Assembly: GCA_903928615.1 (NCBI GenBank)
Contig: CAIYRJ010000360.1
Span: forward strand, 1-7,009
Direction: 5' to 3'
Source: an uncultured Actinomycetes bacterium
GTDB lineage: Bacteria; Actinomycetota; Thermoleophilia; Miltoncostaeales; Miltoncostaeaceae
Length of the DNA stretch: 7,009 nt
The position numbers and the translations under genes were made by a program. The notes beneath the pieces were generated by a model that saw nothing but the letters and a program-made list of their open reading frames with translations, was not told the origin of the DNA and did no database searches. Shown piece by piece: positions 5,732-7,009 of the stretch (the stretch's first letter is position 1; the number at the start of each line of letters is the position of its first letter).

Positions 5732-6870
5732 AGCCGCACCATCGACGCCGCGAGGCGGGCGGTCTCGAGGGCGTCCTCAGGGCTTGATCCGAGCGCGGTC
5801 ACATGGCCCATCTTACGGCGCACGCGCACGTCGGCCTTGCCGTAGAGGTGCACGTGCGCGCCGCCCACGGCCGCGGCCTCGGCGATGTCGGGGTTGCTCG
5901 GGCCGTCGTGCTCGCCGAGCAGGTTCACCAGCGCGGCGCCGGGCGCGATGAGCTCGGTGGGGCCCAGTGGCAGGCCCAGGATGCCCCGCAGGTGGTTCTC
6001 GAACTGTGAGGTGACGCACGCCTCGATGGTGTGGTGGCCCGAGTTGTGCGGCCGGGGTGCGAGCTCGTTGATGAGGATGGTGTCGTCCTCGGTGTGGAAC
6101 ATCTCCACGCCGGTCACCCCCGCGCCCCCGGCGGCCTCGGCCGCCGCGCGCGCCACGCGCTTGGCCTCGTGGCTTACCCCCGGATCCACCGGAGCGGGGC
6201 AGAGAAGCTCGCGCAGCACGTGGTCGTGCTGGCGGGTTTCCACCACGGGGTACACGGCGTCGCCGCCGCCGTGGCGGCGTGCCACCATCACCGCGAGCTC
6301 GCGCCGGAACCGCACGAACTCCTCCACCAGCACGCCCTCGCCGCGCTCCGCAAGGCCGGGGTATGCGGCCAGCGCCTCGTCGAGGTCGGCGCACAGCGCG
6401 TTGCCGTAGCCGTCGTAGCCCAGGTGCCGCGACTTGAGCATGAGCGGCCAGCCGAGGTCGCGCCCGATCGCCTCGAGGTCGCCGGCGGAGTCGGGCACGG
6501 CGAACGCCGGCACGGGCAGCCCCTCGTCGGCGAGCCGCTGCTTCTGCAGGGCCTTGTCCTGCACCACGCGCATGCGGGCGGGGTGGGGGCGCACCGGCGT
6601 GCCGGCGTCCTCCACGGCCATGAGGAACGCCGCGTCCACGAACTCGTTCTCGAGCGTGAGCACGCCCACCTCGCGGCCGATGCGCAGCAGCGCCTCGGGG
6701 TCCTTCCAGTCGCCCTCCACCACGCCGGCGGCCATCGGGGTGGCGGGCTCGCCGGGCTGGCCCAGTACCGCCACGCGAATGCCGAGCGGCCAGGCCGCCA
6801 GCACGGTCATCTGCGCGAGCTGCCCGGCTCCGGCGATGCCGACGTCGTATGCGGGGGCGCCCTCGCTCAC
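5728..6870 (-). CDS. purK: 5-(carboxyamino)imidazole ribonucleotide synthase
   Basis: PurK uses ATP and bicarbonate to carboxylate AIR to N5-CAIR, the substrate of the adjacent PurE. The 380-residue ATP-grasp protein has the N-terminal nucleotide-fold motif GAGQL (14-18). ATP-site lysines K106 and K146 follow, the latter in [12 protein letters not shown]. The metal-binding region comprises E256 and E269, within [13 protein letters not shown] (268-280). A C-terminal domain ends in [19 protein letters not shown] at 6870 is my preferred start because it gives [16 protein letters not shown], matching the usual short lead before the first strand. GTG at 6879 is almost as good. An ATG at 6915 would add 15 residues but run into the divergent lipoprotein start. 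No strong Shine-Dalgarno marks any of them, so the start is uncertain. It heads the purK-purE-lipoprotein operon. Confidence 0.93.
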   Translation of the reverse strand: MSEGAPAYDVGIAGAGQLAQMTVLAAWPLGIRVAVLGQPGEPATPMAAGVVEGDWKDPEALLRIGREVGVLTLENEFVDAAFLMAVEDAGTPVRPHPARMRVVQDKALQKQRLADEGLPVPAFAVPDSAGDLEAIGRDLGWPLMLKSRHLGYDGYGNALCADLDEALAAYPGLAERGEGVLVEEFVRFRRELAVMVARRHGGGDAVYPVVETRQHDHVLRELLCPAPVDPGVSHEAKRVARAAAEAAGGAGVTGVEMFHTEDDTILINELAPRPHNSGHHTIEACVTSQFENHLRGILGLPLGPTELIAPGAALVNLLGEHDGPSNPDIAEAAAVGGAHVHLYGKADVRVRRKMGHVTALGSSPEDALETARLAASMVRL

Positions 6871-6881
6871 CGGAGCCACCG

Positions 6882-6902
6882 TACCAGCGAGCCCTGCTGG
6901 TA
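6882..6902. promoter_or_regulatory. Small palindrome in the divergent purK/lipoprotein spacer
   Basis: TACCAGC (6882-6888) and GCTGGTA (6896-6902) form a perfect 7-bp inverted repeat with a 7-base centre. They sit in the middle of the 43-bp gap between divergent genes, where promoters and operators for both should lie. It could be a dimeric regulator site, but no known operator was recognised and a short match like this can occur by chance. Confidence 0.3.
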
Positions 6903-6913
6903 GGTACTCGCGC

Positions 6914-7009
6914 ATGAGGCCCCACCGAGCCCTCCGCCCCCTGATGGCTGCGGCCCTTATCGCCGTAACGGCCCTCGGCGTCGCCGCCTGCGGGTCGGGC
7001 GACACCGCC
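6914..7009 (+). CDS. Lipoprotein, N-terminal fragment cut by the window end
   Basis: Thirty-two codons are visible from an ATG at 6914 to the last base. MRPHRALRPLMAAALIAVTA gives a basic n-region followed by a hydrophobic core, then GVAAC, a good lipobox with C26 as the lipidated residue, then GSGDTA, a typical flexible start of a mature lipoprotein. This is a real signal peptide pattern, not a shadow of purK. The frame is divergent from purK and begins 43 bases from its chosen start. GGTAGG about nine bases upstream is a weak ribosome binding site. Too little of the mature protein is present to say whether it is a solute-binding protein or something else. Confidence 0.65.
   Translation, partial: MRPHRALRPLMAAALIAVTALGVAACGSGDTA

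Noticed and set aside
4599..5951. Long plus-strand open frame (450 codons) opposite the lipoprotein, purE and the purK end
   Set aside because: It crosses three well-supported genes on the other strand and is arginine/alanine-rich without motifs.
6871..6915. purK starting at the ATG at 6915
   Set aside because: It would add 15 residues not typical of PurK and overlap the divergent lipoprotein start codon, so the GTG at 6870 or 6879 is preferred.

Overview
The window is a high-GC, gene-dense bacterial chromosome segment with no sign of plasmid or phage genes. GTG and TTG starts, four-base stop/start overlaps and two lipoprotein signal peptides fit a monoderm actinobacterium. The gene mix (heliorhodopsin, a gamma-alpha fused KorA with KorB, a two-copy DUF4389 protein, purK-purE) recalls Thermoleophilia-like or other environmental Actinomycetota. 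That placement is inferred from family resemblance, not from a tree.

Layout. (1) 3-1099, plus strand: a complete heliorhodopsin with its retinal lysine, counterion glutamate and both conserved histidines, overlapping by four bases (ATGA) a 112-residue protein with three predicted membrane helices that I do not recognise. (2) 1100-1348: a perfect 29-bp inverted repeat directly behind the stop codon, then a candidate promoter and a leader that could fold over the korA ribosome binding site. (3) 1349-3930, plus strand: korA (TTG start) and korB, also coupled by ATGA, encoding a two-subunit 2-oxoacid (probably 2-oxoglutarate):ferredoxin oxidoreductase. (4) 3950-3990: a strong UUCG-capped hairpin between convergent genes. 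(5) 3989-6870, minus strand: purK, purE, a small lipoprotein and a DUF4389 membrane protein. The first three are joined by GTGA overlaps and probably form one operon, perhaps with the DUF4389 gene as its distal member. (6) 6871-7009: a 43-bp divergent spacer with a small palindrome, then the start of a second lipoprotein gene cut by the window end.

Functionally the window combines a light-responsive membrane protein, a central-carbon enzyme that feeds electrons to ferredoxin, and step 6 of purine synthesis (PurK makes N5-CAIR, PurE converts it to CAIR). The least explained part is the heliorhodopsin plus its translationally coupled three-helix partner. This is the best candidate here for an undescribed system, for example a photoreceptor with a dedicated membrane partner, but nothing in the sequence shows its function.
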